A DNA stretch of 64,000 bases from Candidatus Electryonea clarkiae (lineage in GTDB: Bacteria > Electryoneota > Electryoneia > Electryoneales > Electryoneaceae), in NCBI GenBank assembly GCA_030765455.1, contig JAVCCM010000059.1:1-64000 (forward strand), read 5' to 3'. This document shows positions 36,100 to 44,540 of this stretch, in pieces; position 1 is the stretch's first letter; every line of letters starts with the position of its first letter. Below the pieces are notes generated by a model, which was not told where the DNA came from, did not search any database, and saw only the letters and a program-made list of their open reading frames with translations. The position numbers and the translations under genes were made by a program.

Positions 36100-37746
36100 A
36101 TGCGCAGGTGGGAAAACGGCAAGTATCACGAGTGGACATACAATGAGCTGCATCAAAAAGTACAGGCTATCGCCAAATGGCTGATTAAATGGGGAATAAA
36201 GCCAAACGATCATGTGGCAGTCCTGGGCGATAATTGTCCCGAATGGGAAGCTTCATACCTGGGAATTCAAACCGCCGGTGGAATCTGTATCCCGATTGAC
36301 AGGATGCTGCCTGCTGCGGGAATACGATATGTGCTGTCGGAATCGGAAGCGAGTTTGTTGTTCACGAGCAGTAAATATTTGAAAACCCTGACAGAAGTAG
36401 ATGATATACCGACCCTTAAAAAGTCTATCAATTTCGATAACGATAAGTTTGCTGATTCGATTGACTTGGAGCAAGTGATTTCTGAGGGCAGCGATTTGGA
36501 TGTCGCTCTCCCTGAGCGCCAACTTGATGACATTGCCGCAATTCTGTTCACTTCAGGCACTACCGGACACAGCAAGGGTGTAATGTTGTCACATGGAAAC
36601 ATTATTACGAACGTTACCGGCGCAAGCGAGATGTATCATGCCGATACGAGCGACACCTTCCTATCTGTTCTCCCGGTGCATCACAGTTTCGAGGCGACCG
36701 CCGGCTTCCTCTTCCCTATTTATAACGGTTGCAGTATCACCTTCGCGCGTGGACTGGCAGGTCCGGATTTGATAGAAGATATCAAGGCTTCAAAAGTAAC
36801 TTATGTGCTTGGTGTGCCGCTTCTATATGAGAAAATTCATGCCGGAATCCTGCGTGGTATCCGCAAAAAGGGCAAAAAAGCCGAAAATATGTTCAATAAG
36901 GTTTACAACATTGTCAAGTTTGCTGATAAATTTGGTCTTGACCTGGGGAAAAAACTCTTTGCAGACCTGCGTGAAAAGGCGGGCATGAATAGTGTCAGAC
37001 ATTTCCTCTCGGCTGGTGGACCGCTTGATCCGGAAATCGCAAAATTCTTCAACCTGCTGGGTCTTCGACTGGTCCAGGGATACGGTCTTACCGAAACAAG
37101 CCCCTGTACTCATTTAACCCCACCCTGGGCGATCTATCATGAATGCGTAGGCACGCCAATTGGAGATGTTGAATGTAAAATACTTGATCCAAACGAAAAC
37201 GGCACCGGCGAGGTTTGCGTCAAGGGTTCAAATGTATTCAAAGGTTACTACCGGAATGAGGAAGCCACCAGGGACACCTTTACCGAAGACGGTTGGTTCA
37301 AAACCGGAGACCTCGGGAAGATTCATAAACACGACTTCCTCCAGGTAACAGGACGCAAAAAGGCGATGCTGGTTACCGCCGGCGGGAAAAATGTATATCC
37401 AGAGGAGATTGAGTTCTACCTGAATCGCAGCATGTATATAGCGGAATCCGTGGTTCTCGGCTTACAGCGTGAGAAAGGTTCAGGCGAAGAAGTAGTAGCA
37501 CTTATCCATCCTGATTATGAACAGTTGGATATTCATTTTGAAGAGATCAAAAAGAAAAGTACGGAAGAGGAAATCTTGAAACTGGTAACAGCAGAAGTGA
37601 AAAATGCTCAGAAAAACCTTGAAGATTTCAAGCGGATAAAAAGATTCCGAATCCACCAGGAGGAGTTCCAGAAAACAACCAAACGCACAATCAAACGGTT
37701 TCTATATACAGGGGAAATGGTTATTGTTGGTGAGGAGAAGGGATAG
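36100..37746 (+). CDS. Long-chain acyl-CoA synthetase (AMP-forming)
   Basis: It activates fatty or other carboxylic acids as acyl-AMP, then acyl-CoA. The 548 residues from the first ATG include FTSGTTGHSKGVMLSHGN (ATP loop), GYGLTETSPC, DGWFKTGDLGK, GGKNVYPEEIE and a C-terminal lysine region KTTKRTIKRF. The ATG at 36100 is almost certainly not the true start. The frame is open back to a TGA at 35944, and the 33 codons before the ATG read like the family's N-terminus (IFPLSELTGNSARDFGELTV). No ATG, GTG or TTG lies in frame there. AAAGGA (35987-35992) sits eight bases before an in-frame ATT at 36001. An AUU start or a one-base indel in the A tract near 36011-36017 is possible. Confidence 0.93.
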   Translation: MRRWENGKYHEWTYNELHQKVQAIAKWLIKWGIKPNDHVAVLGDNCPEWEASYLGIQTAGGICIPIDRMLPAAGIRYVLSESEASLLFTSSKYLKTLTEVDDIPTLKKSINFDNDKFADSIDLEQVISEGSDLDVALPERQLDDIAAILFTSGTTGHSKGVMLSHGNIITNVTGASEMYHADTSDTFLSVLPVHHSFEATAGFLFPIYNGCSITFARGLAGPDLIEDIKASKVTYVLGVPLLYEKIHAGILRGIRKKGKKAENMFNKVYNIVKFADKFGLDLGKKLFADLREKAGMNSVRHFLSAGGPLDPEIAKFFNLLGLRLVQGYGLTETSPCTHLTPPWAIYHECVGTPIGDVECKILDPNENGTGEVCVKGSNVFKGYYRNEEATRDTFTEDGWFKTGDLGKIHKHDFLQVTGRKKAMLVTAGGKNVYPEEIEFYLNRSMYIAESVVLGLQREKGSGEEVVALIHPDYEQLDIHFEEIKKKSTEEEILKLVTAEVKNAQKNLEDFKRIKRFRIHQEEFQKTTKRTIKRFLYTGEMVIVGEEKG

Positions 37747-37792
37747 AATCAGTACGTGTAAATAGAAATAAAACAAGAAAAAGCGATTTAAG

Positions 37793-38266
37793 ATGAAACC
37801 CATGATTCGATTAAAGGATATAGTTGATCAGATAGAAATATCTTTTGATGAGATTAAATCTTTCTTGAATACTCGTACAGGAGAAATAATATCCGTCTCC
37901 GATGAAGAACTTAGAGCTGCAGAAGAAGGCGAATCACTGGAAAATTATCCGGAATGGGAGCATGAAATCATTCAGAAAGCCAAAGAGATTGTTTTCTCTG
38001 ACGACTGGATCACATTACCGGAAAAATTCGACATCAATGAATACTCTATCATGGAAAAATTCTGTAGCTCTGTTGAAGACGATGATAAAAAGCATCGTTT
38101 ATTGAATAGCATTCACGGACGGGGAGCATTCAGGTATTTCAAAGATACAATCCATGAATTCGGAATTGTTGATGACTGGTATGAATACCGGAAACAGGCA
38201 TTCAAAAGAATTGCAATAGAATGGTTGGAAAGCCACGATATCGCCTTTACAGACGATAAAGAATAA
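37793..38266 (+). CDS. UPF0158 family protein, 157 aa
   Basis: This small acidic cytoplasmic protein is of unknown function. The family pattern is clear: an N-terminal IRLKDIVDQIEISFDEIKSFLN, TGEIISVSDEEL, the central LPEKFDINEYSIMEKFC, and the C-terminal GRGAFRYFKDTIHEFGIVDDWYEYR and IAIEWLES blocks. It lies 46 bp after the acyl-CoA synthetase gene on the same strand, so co-transcription is possible. The start is ATG at 37793 or 37802, neither with a strong ribosome site. Confidence 0.88.
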   Translation: MKPMIRLKDIVDQIEISFDEIKSFLNTRTGEIISVSDEELRAAEEGESLENYPEWEHEIIQKAKEIVFSDDWITLPEKFDINEYSIMEKFCSSVEDDDKKHRLLNSIHGRGAFRYFKDTIHEFGIVDDWYEYRKQAFKRIAIEWLESHDIAFTDDKE

Positions 38267-38314
38267 AACCGAGATGAAATTTATTGGTTCAATTCACATG
38301 CAACGAGTTCTAAA

Positions 38315-38345
38315 AGTAGTTCACTTTCGGCGAAAGTGAACTACT
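38315..38345. repeat. Perfect 31-bp palindrome, AGTAG...CTACT type
   Basis: AGTAGTTCACTTTCG, a central G, then CGAAAGTGAACTACT: a perfect 15-bp stem with no T tract after it. The ends and the CTTTCG/CGAAAG centre recur in the two arms at 59221-59248 and 59287-59314. It lies in a gene-free stretch of about 300 bp (38267-38569) that otherwise shows nothing. Confidence 0.75.
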
Positions 38346-38569
38346 CGTCAAACCATATGTGGTACTAGTAGTTGTAGCACGGATTCTTGAACCGTAACGA
38401 AGCGTAGCTCGACTCAGTCAATCCTGGGAAGTTTGGAAATTCTAACGAATTAATCGAGAGACAGAATTTCATTCAAATCTTTCCTGCTTGTTTGATATTT
38501 ATGGAATCTGGATTTCAGGCTACACACTGGATTACAAAGTGGTTATCTCAATATAAGGAGAATGCTAAA

Positions 38570-39205
38570 ATGAATCTCCGTGAACAGATGGAACAAGTGT
38601 ATCGTGATATGCCTTTAGACAGCATTCCCTGGAACTTGCCAGACCCGCCCGCTATGCTGGTTGAAGCCATCGAATCCGGAAAGATAAAACCATGCAAAGC
38701 TGTTGACATGGGATGTGGCGCTGGCAACTATGCTGTCTGGCTGGCAAAACATGGATTCGATGTAACTGGTATCGACATCAGCGAACGCGCTATTGCGTAC
38801 GCTCGCGACATGGCAATCCGAAACGGAGTTTCATGTAGTTTCGAGGCTGCCGATTTACTTAGAGACATGAAGAAATTCCACGAACACTTTGACTTCGCCT
38901 ATGACTGGGAGGTTCTGCACCACATTTTTCCGGAAGACAGGGAATCTTATCTTAGCAACGTACACAACCTGCTGCGTCAGGATGGTATGTACTTTTCAAT
39001 TTGCTTCAGCGAGAAAAATTCCGATTTCGGTGGAGAAGGAAAGTATCGCAAGACTCCTATCGATACGACTCTATATTTCTCTTCTAAGGATGAATTAAGG
39101 GACTTGTTCGATCCCCTGTTTCACATCTGTGAGTTGAATACAGTCGAGATTAAAGGCAAATACAATCCACACCTGGTCAACGTAGCGTGGTTGAAGCGTA
39201 GATGA
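38570..39205 (+). CDS. Class I SAM-dependent methyltransferase, 211 aa
   Basis: The SAM-binding motif I is VDMGCGAGNYAVWLAKHG; motif II is VTGIDISERAI with the acidic ribose-binding Asp. A post-motif WEVLHHIFPED and a C-terminal half like small-molecule methyltransferases of the Methyltransf_25 type follow. The frame is open 26 codons further upstream, but AAGGAG at 38555-38560 sets the start at ATG 38570 (MNLREQMEQVYRDMP). The substrate is unknown. It has no operon partner and tRNA-Leu lies 260 bp downstream. Confidence 0.88.
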   Translation: MNLREQMEQVYRDMPLDSIPWNLPDPPAMLVEAIESGKIKPCKAVDMGCGAGNYAVWLAKHGFDVTGIDISERAIAYARDMAIRNGVSCSFEAADLLRDMKKFHEHFDFAYDWEVLHHIFPEDRESYLSNVHNLLRQDGMYFSICFSEKNSDFGGEGKYRKTPIDTTLYFSSKDELRDLFDPLFHICELNTVEIKGKYNPHLVNVAWLKRR

Positions 39206-39409
39206 GTACAGCAAAGGCGTACAAATCTCGCATAAAAACGTTAATACGCAAAGAAATAAATCCTGTTTATCCTGTACATCCATGTAAAAAGACTACCTGA
39301 TTGTGGCACGGTCAGTCATCTATCAGGCTACAAATCATTCAAGTCTCCCTCTACAACACTGAGTGCATAAGAATATACCTGATCAGGGAGACTTTTGGGG
39401 ATGTCGATG

Positions 39410-39438
39410 TTGCAGACCTGCCTGTTGAATGGTAATAT
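39410..39438 (+). promoter_or_regulatory. Candidate promoter of tRNA-Leu
   Basis: TTGCAG (39410-39415), a 17-bp spacer and TAATAT (39433-39438) lie 26 bp before the tRNA. Spacing is ideal; the hexamers match in part. Confidence 0.45.
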
Positions 39439-39464
39439 TGCGGAAAATTATTTAGACAATATTT

Positions 39465-39548
39465 GCCGAAGTGGTGGAATTGGTAGACGCGCTGGTTTCA
39501 GGGACCAGTGTCCTTCGGGACGTGGGAGTTCGAGTCTCCCCTTCGGCA
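39465..39548 (+). tRNA. tRNA-Leu (anticodon CAG)
   Basis: Acceptor stem GCCGAAG / CTTCGGC with discriminator A, D-arm TGGAATTGGTAGACGC, anticodon arm CTGGT-TTCAGGG-ACCAG (anticodon CAG at 39499-39501), long class II variable arm TGTCCTTCGGGACG and T-arm GGGAG-TTCGAGT-CTCCC. The 84-base length fits tRNA-Leu. The 3' CCA is not encoded and must be added enzymatically. Confidence 0.97.
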
Positions 39549-39564
39549 CTGGGAATTCTATTTC

Positions 39565-39633
39565 AACAGAGACGCAGAGAGCACAGAGTAAAGAAGTAAT
39601 ATTTTACTCAGAGTTCTCCGCGTGTCTGTGGTT
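39565..39633. repeat. Imperfect inverted repeat downstream of tRNA-Leu
   Basis: AACAGAGACGCAGAGAGCAC... (39565-39592) pairs imperfectly with TTTACTCAGAGTTCTCCGCG... (39603-39633) around a 10-base loop. It is of the widespread environmental CACAGAGACGCAGAGAACACAG type and might help end tRNA transcription. Confidence 0.6.
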
Positions 39634-39701
39634 AGATTAGACTCTTCTGATGCAGGATTGCGTTGGGAGAGGCGATATTAGAATTCAACCTGAAAAAATA
39701 A

Positions 39702-40550
39702 TTATTGTTTCTTAAGAAGTTTCTGGTAGAGATCGGTATGTTCAGGGTCCATTGACGCCAGCTTGCTCAATGATGAATATTCCTTATAATCAGCAAGTGC
39801 GTTGGCAAAATTATGATAATTCAGGCTGAAGAATCGCTCGAGTTTCCTTTGGGGGACACGATCCAATTGTTTGATGGCATAAAGTAAATACTGCCTGGCG
39901 GTTTCCCTGTCACGCTCATCATAATATAGCCATTCACCGGTATAATAGAGGAAATTCATATATCTGAACTGGTTGTTTTCTTCAACCATTACCTCATCAA
40001 TGAGTTCTTCCCTCTTGTCCCATCCATTAAAGTAGCGGCTGCTGAATCTTGCATTTTGAGCGATCTGCCTTGCCGTTTCAAAGTAAATTGAACCGCCGAA
40101 TTTTTTTACCTTGTCAAATTCATACCCCAAGACCATGTGAAGATAGTAGTCTATCATACTCCTGAATGGATCAAATTGCTGGTTATATTTTAACTGCACT
40201 CCAGGTTCAAGTGGAAAATCCCATCTTTTATCATTGAATTGAGCGTTGGAGCGATTCGATATAACGATGCGTGCAGCATATCGCTCTTCAAAACTGATCG
40301 GTTTAAATTCTTCGAAGAATATCTCTATATCGAGGAAAACATCATAGCCATACTCGTCAGGCGCCCAATCCTCCTGATTAATATAAGCTTCAACTATCCG
40401 GTCCAGACCTTGCAGCTTGTTCTGATTCTCCTGCGGTAATCTTTCAAGGTTGACAGAAACCTCGGCAATGATCCTTTGAGCGTGTGATTCATTCACAGCC
40501 AATGAAATCAGGATCAAAAAACAAATTGTGAATGTGTTTAATTTATTCAT
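39702..40550 (-). CDS. DUF4835 family protein, PorD-like T9SS component
   Basis: This is a 282-residue exported protein (signal peptide 1-24, ESHAQ). The pattern VSVNLERLPQENQNKLQGLDRIVEAYINQEDW, then the paired-strand region RIVISNRSNAQFNDKRWDF and the helical FRSMIDYYLHMVLGYEFD / GGSIYFETARQIAQNAR blocks, match DUF4835. In Bacteroidota this family is annotated as the T9SS protein PorD. It would act at the envelope in export of the sorting-domain proteins found elsewhere in the window. The nearest other genes are unrelated. The family match is from memory and the PorD role is inferred. Confidence 0.75.
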   Translation of the reverse strand: MNKLNTFTICFLILISLAVNESHAQRIIAEVSVNLERLPQENQNKLQGLDRIVEAYINQEDWAPDEYGYDVFLDIEIFFEEFKPISFEERYAARIVISNRSNAQFNDKRWDFPLEPGVQLKYNQQFDPFRSMIDYYLHMVLGYEFDKVKKFGGSIYFETARQIAQNARFSSRYFNGWDKREELIDEVMVEENNQFRYMNFLYYTGEWLYYDERDRETARQYLLYAIKQLDRVPQRKLERFFSLNYHNFANALADYKEYSSLSKLASMDPEHTDLYQKLLKKQ

Positions 40551-41130
40551 TTTCTACGCATGTAAAAGAAAAATATATAGATTATAGTAGTTCTTGATAA
40601 TAATGCTCGTTTTAGGTTCGGTTTGCATTTCCCGGACATCGAGCTGTCCGGGGCACACTAAAAATCAAACGAACTTTACTTTTGAGAATTACCATAGTAT
40701 CTCCGAATTACAACGATATCCAAAGAATCTTTATACAAGTATTTAATTGCCTCAGGATACCTTATGCCTTAATATAGCCTATTGCTTATTCTCATGCGAG
40801 TCTTCAATGTTTTCTACTGTAAAGTTTGGTGTCAGTTCCATAAAAGAAGGACTCTGCAGTTACCCGGTATTATGATCGCAATTTCCCTTTTATTTGTTGT
40901 AAATATTAAGTGGATTGATCTAATAAACTGGACGACACTTTTGTTAATTATTGAACCACCTACATGCAGTACTGGATAAACATATTTCAATTCATATTGT
41001 TAATTTTCATCAACAACATCAATTGTTTACTTCCTACTTCAGTACTCTGTTTTTGTGCTTGAATGAGGTTAAATGATTATATACATTGCGGGATTTTTAC
41101 TTTAATAGATTCTTGGAAGATCAGATAGAC
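40551..41130. other. Divergent intergenic region
   Basis: The stretch between the PorD-like gene and resB is AT-rich. It holds a hairpin CCCGGACA / TGTCCGGG (40631-40652) without a T tract and no convincing gene. The bidirectional promoters are presumably here but none could be fixed. Confidence 0.45.
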
Positions 41131-42444
41131 ATGAGCAAAGAAGATAGAAATAATTCGTCGTCAGGAAGCTTTGATGCTTTCTTCGATAAAACGTGGATAT
41201 TATTCAAATCTATGAAGTTTGCGATAATACTTTTAATCATTTTCGCAGTTTTATCGATTTTCAATTTATTCGCGCAGGAATTCATAATAGAGGTTCAAGG
41301 CGGCAGCGACAGGGCCCATCTGATATATCAATCAGAATATGGCGAAACCCGAGCCTCTGTATTGATGTTTTTTCAAATGTATAACCCCTATCGCTCCTGG
41401 TGGTATTCGTTGATGTTGGGTCTATTGACCCTTTCTTTAACGATATGCGTGATTGACCGTGCTCCTAATGTGTATAATCAGGTTTTTAGACCACGTTACC
41501 TTCGCGATCCAAAAAATTATAAATCTTCAAAAATTTCGGCGATGATCAAAGGCAAAGACGGCGTAGATCAAACAATAGATAAGGTTTTAAAAAAGAACGG
41601 CTATAAAGTCTGGCAAGAACAAACAGAAAAAGGCATGATAATAGATGGTGAAAAATTTGTCTGGGCACGAAGTGGATCATGGTTCGTTCATATCGGTTTT
41701 ATATTCCTGATTATAGGCGGTTTATTGATAGCTCGTAGCGAATACAGGGTTCATGCCAGCGGTTTTCCGGGTGAATTATTAGCGAAAGGTGAAGACCAGT
41801 GGGGATTTAATGTTCTGGTTGAAGATTTTATTATTGAGTACTATCCCCTCGCTGTTGGACAGGTTGTAGAGGTTAACAGAAGGGTCATTGGCAGACTCAT
41901 CGAGAAAAATAGCGATGGCAGCTTTAACGTAGAAAGTTATCGTCCGGCAAGCGGAATATTACCGAATATTGCACCCGAGAACATATCCAATAAGATCGAC
42001 TGGCAGATGGACGGTGGTCGAATCGATCAGGCTAATATTTCAGATTATATCGCATTTTTGACAATCATAGAAAATGGCAAGCAAATAGATACAAGAAGAG
42101 TTGAGGTTAATGCACCTCTCCGACACAAGGGATTCAGGTTCTATCAATCCAGTTTCGATGCTAATAGAACCAATGCTGATGGCAAATGGACTACTGTTCT
42201 TGAAGTCAGGAAAGATGGTGGATCACCTTTTATCTGGGTCGGAATCATATTATTTACTCTTGGTATTGTTGTAAGTATGTATTTAACACCGCGTAGAATT
42301 AATGCATTGATTGAAAAAGATGGTACAAAAATTGACATATATCTTGCCGGAAGATCTGTGAAGAACCAGTCGCTTTTTAAAAATGAATTCAAACGTATCG
42401 TTAAGAAAATCCAACAAAATTTGAAAACAGATGAGGATAAATGA
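41131..42444 (+). CDS. resB: ResB-like cytochrome c biogenesis protein (system II)
   Basis: This is the membrane partner of CcsA that keeps and hands over haem and apocytochrome during system II cytochrome c maturation. Membrane segments are visible near SMKFAIILLIIFAVLSIF, WWYSLMLGLLTLSLTICV, WFVHIGFIFLIIGGLLIA and, at the C-terminal side, FIWVGIILFTLGIVVSMY. A large periplasmic loop (between segments 3 and 4) ends in APLRHKGFRFYQSSFD, a family signature. The start is uncertain: ATG 41131 is chosen, while a TTG at 41086 would add 15 residues. It overlaps the next gene by 4 bp (ATGA), so the three genes 41131-44314 form one unit. Confidence 0.9.
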   Translation: MSKEDRNNSSSGSFDAFFDKTWILFKSMKFAIILLIIFAVLSIFNLFAQEFIIEVQGGSDRAHLIYQSEYGETRASVLMFFQMYNPYRSWWYSLMLGLLTLSLTICVIDRAPNVYNQVFRPRYLRDPKNYKSSKISAMIKGKDGVDQTIDKVLKKNGYKVWQEQTEKGMIIDGEKFVWARSGSWFVHIGFIFLIIGGLLIARSEYRVHASGFPGELLAKGEDQWGFNVLVEDFIIEYYPLAVGQVVEVNRRVIGRLIEKNSDGSFNVESYRPASGILPNIAPENISNKIDWQMDGGRIDQANISDYIAFLTIIENGKQIDTRRVEVNAPLRHKGFRFYQSSFDANRTNADGKWTTVLEVRKDGGSPFIWVGIILFTLGIVVSMYLTPRRINALIEKDGTKIDIYLAGRSVKNQSLFKNEFKRIVKKIQQNLKTDEDK

Positions 42445-42989
42445 TGAATACCAAGTGGATTATTTTAGCTGTTGTGATCATAGCTGTCGTATTACTCTTT
42501 TATTTTACTGGCGTTGATAATATTTCCCCTAAAAAGGAGATGCCTTCTCCAACCCCATCAATGCAAGCTGATATGGAGCATGCAGGGCATGTCCATTCTT
42601 TGGAACTTCCGGAAGTTTCACAAGTGCAACTTGCCATAAAAAATATTCAAGAGGAAAGCTTTCCTGATATGAAGCTTGTGCCGGGGGAAAAAACCAAACT
42701 GGCAGGAACTGAATATTCCCTTATGGCAACTGAATTTTATACTCATTGGAATTTTGATGGAAGACCGGTAAATATTTCTTATAAAGAGTTAAACCCGGCA
42801 ATTAAAATAGAAGTATTCGAAGGCGACAGCCTTCTATATCATCAATGGGCTTTCAAGAATGTCCCGTTTTTTGGCATGGGCGGAATGAACCACCCCGGGG
42901 GTATGGCAAAAGATCTCGGATTTGCGCTGGTCTCTTATGAAGGGCTTAAAATGCCCACCCCTGAATCAAAAACCGGAGAAATGGAATGA
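42441..42989 (+). CDS. Unknown membrane-anchored His/Met-rich protein in the cytochrome c operon, 182 aa
   Basis: A single N-terminal membrane anchor (about 5-24, WIILAVVIIAVVLLFYF) is followed by a periplasmic domain of about 155 residues. It starts with MEHAGHVHS and contains near its end FFGMGGMNHPGGMAKDLG, both rich in His or Met and possible haem or copper ligands. There is no CxxC, so it is not the thioredoxin-like ResA often found in such operons. It overlaps resB and ccsA by four bases on each side, so a role in haem delivery or cytochrome maturation is likely. Family not recognised. Confidence 0.75.
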   Translation: MMNTKWIILAVVIIAVVLLFYFTGVDNISPKKEMPSPTPSMQADMEHAGHVHSLELPEVSQVQLAIKNIQEESFPDMKLVPGEKTKLAGTEYSLMATEFYTHWNFDGRPVNISYKELNPAIKIEVFEGDSLLYHQWAFKNVPFFGMGGMNHPGGMAKDLGFALVSYEGLKMPTPESKTGEME

Positions 42990-44314
42990 ATCGTCTTGAT
43001 GCGTTGCTCTATACTATCGCATTTAGTGCTTATTTAGCAGGATTTTTTGGATTTGTACTTCATGTTTCGTTGAAAAAAGAGATTATGGGGAAAATTGCTA
43101 CTTTCCTTATGATGCTCGGTATTATCCCTCACAGCATGGCTTTTATCGTGAGGTGGACTGCACAAGGTCACTATCCATTGGCAAATATGTATGAATACAT
43201 GGGTCTTATGGCATGGATGGTGGTAGTTGGGTTGTTATATTTTATATGGCGTTATAAAAATATAAAGATTGGAGTAATTGTAGCCCCGGTGGCTGTAATG
43301 CTCCTGGTAACTGCGAGTCTGCTTCCCTCGGATATCAACAGCCAGCTCATGCCGGCATTGCAATCTTCCTGGCTCGCGATCCATGTCACAATGGCAGCTT
43401 TAGGTTCAGGCGCTTTCCTGATAGCCTTCGCCTCTGCCAGTCTGTACCTACTCACAATTAGCAATAATAAAAAACCGGGCGATGTTACCCCGGCTGGTAA
43501 AGAATGGTTTTTCTTTGGATTATTCTGGGTAGGAATTCCGATAGCTGTATCGATTATTTTAAACGTTTTCGGATTAATGCCGGTTCAAGTACACAGTATT
43601 GAAGAGGCAAGAATAAATGGAATAGCCGACAAGATGCTAACCTCTTTCAGCCTGTCCACCGGATCGAAACATCTGCTTCTTGGAAAATCTGTCATTGGAT
43701 TAGGCATTGGAATGATTTTCGGAGCAATTCTGTGGCCCTTTCTACGCAGGAAAATCAAACCTTCCAACGTTATTGGTAATTCAGGATCGCAATTTTTTGT
43801 GATTATTGTAACTGCAATCCTTTTTTCTGCAGTAATAATTGGATATATGATTAAAAGCGGTACAATTACATTAACGCCCCGAAGCTATATGAAAATTTTT
43901 GAGTTCTTCGGCCCCCTGTTAGTCTTGTCATGGATAATGACGCCTGTAATGTACTACTTACTGTTGATTCTCGGTGGTGGATGGATGGAACGTCTCTCAC
44001 TGCCGAGACCGATTCTTGAAGAATTATCATATTCTGCAGTAACTATAGGTTATCCACTCTACACAGTCGGAGCACTTTTTGCGGGTGCAATATGGGCTGA
44101 ACAGGCATGGGGAACATGGTGGAGTTGGGATCCGAAAGAAGTCGGCGCTTTAATAATATGGCTGTTCTATACAGGCTTCCTGCACGCCAGGTACCAGCGT
44201 CAATGGAAGTCGGAGCGAGCCGCAATATTTATCGTTCTTGGAATGGTGATGGTTTTTGTCAGCTTCTTCGGAAATTATTTCTTCGGCGGGCTTCATTCGT
44301 TTGAAGTTACCTGA
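42986..44314 (+). CDS. ccsA: CcsA/ResC-like cytochrome c assembly protein (haem handling)
   Basis: This is the polytopic haem-handling protein of system II cytochrome c biogenesis. About ten hydrophobic segments are visible over 442 residues. The tryptophan-rich periplasmic signature WGTWWSWDPKEVGALIIWL lies near the C-terminus. The conserved N-terminal GHYPLANMYEYM and SSWLAIHVTMAALG carry the family's external histidine. It overlaps the upstream gene by ATGA. The unusually long central part (TSFSLSTGSKHLL... to MIKSGTITL) suggests an extra loop. Together with resB it implies that this organism makes c-type cytochromes. Confidence 0.94.
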   Translation: MNRLDALLYTIAFSAYLAGFFGFVLHVSLKKEIMGKIATFLMMLGIIPHSMAFIVRWTAQGHYPLANMYEYMGLMAWMVVVGLLYFIWRYKNIKIGVIVAPVAVMLLVTASLLPSDINSQLMPALQSSWLAIHVTMAALGSGAFLIAFASASLYLLTISNNKKPGDVTPAGKEWFFFGLFWVGIPIAVSIILNVFGLMPVQVHSIEEARINGIADKMLTSFSLSTGSKHLLLGKSVIGLGIGMIFGAILWPFLRRKIKPSNVIGNSGSQFFVIIVTAILFSAVIIGYMIKSGTITLTPRSYMKIFEFFGPLLVLSWIMTPVMYYLLLILGGGWMERLSLPRPILEELSYSAVTIGYPLYTVGALFAGAIWAEQAWGTWWSWDPKEVGALIIWLFYTGFLHARYQRQWKSERAAIFIVLGMVMVFVSFFGNYFFGGLHSFEVT

Positions 44315-44476
44315 TAGATTTTCCATTTGTGGATTCAATAACCGTTAGGAATACTGCAAAATCAATGCTTCTATTTTCTACTTCTTGATTAAATCATGTG
44401 TAATAATACATATTTAATCTGGACATGAGAAAGTTATATCACATATATTCATATCCTCCCCTTATAGTATTTGATC

Positions 44477-44505
44477 TTGACTTTATAATTTTACGAAGTT
44501 ATAGT
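44477..44505 (+). promoter_or_regulatory. Sigma-70-type promoter of the Rrf2 gene with possible operator
   Basis: TTGACT (44477-44482), 17 bp, TATAGT (44500-44505), about 35 bp before the ATG. A direct repeat TTATAGTAC / TTATAGTTA covers and follows the -10 and could be an autoregulatory Rrf2 site. Confidence 0.65.
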
Positions 44506-44540
44506 ACTTATAGTTAAAAAATTCACGTAGAGGGAATTCA

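Noticed and set aside
39395..39640. 81-codon plus frame around 39.5 kb
   Set aside because: It runs straight through tRNA-Leu and a repeat; the tRNA explains the sequence.
40631..40652. Hairpin CCCGGACA / TGTCCGGG as a terminator
   Set aside because: No T tract follows on either strand and it is not next to a gene end, so it is only noted as a hairpin.
40782..40979. 65-codon plus frame in the resB upstream region
   Set aside because: It has hydrophobic stretches but no ribosome site, no stop-start link to resB and no recognisable pattern; AT-rich intergenic DNA gives such frames by chance.
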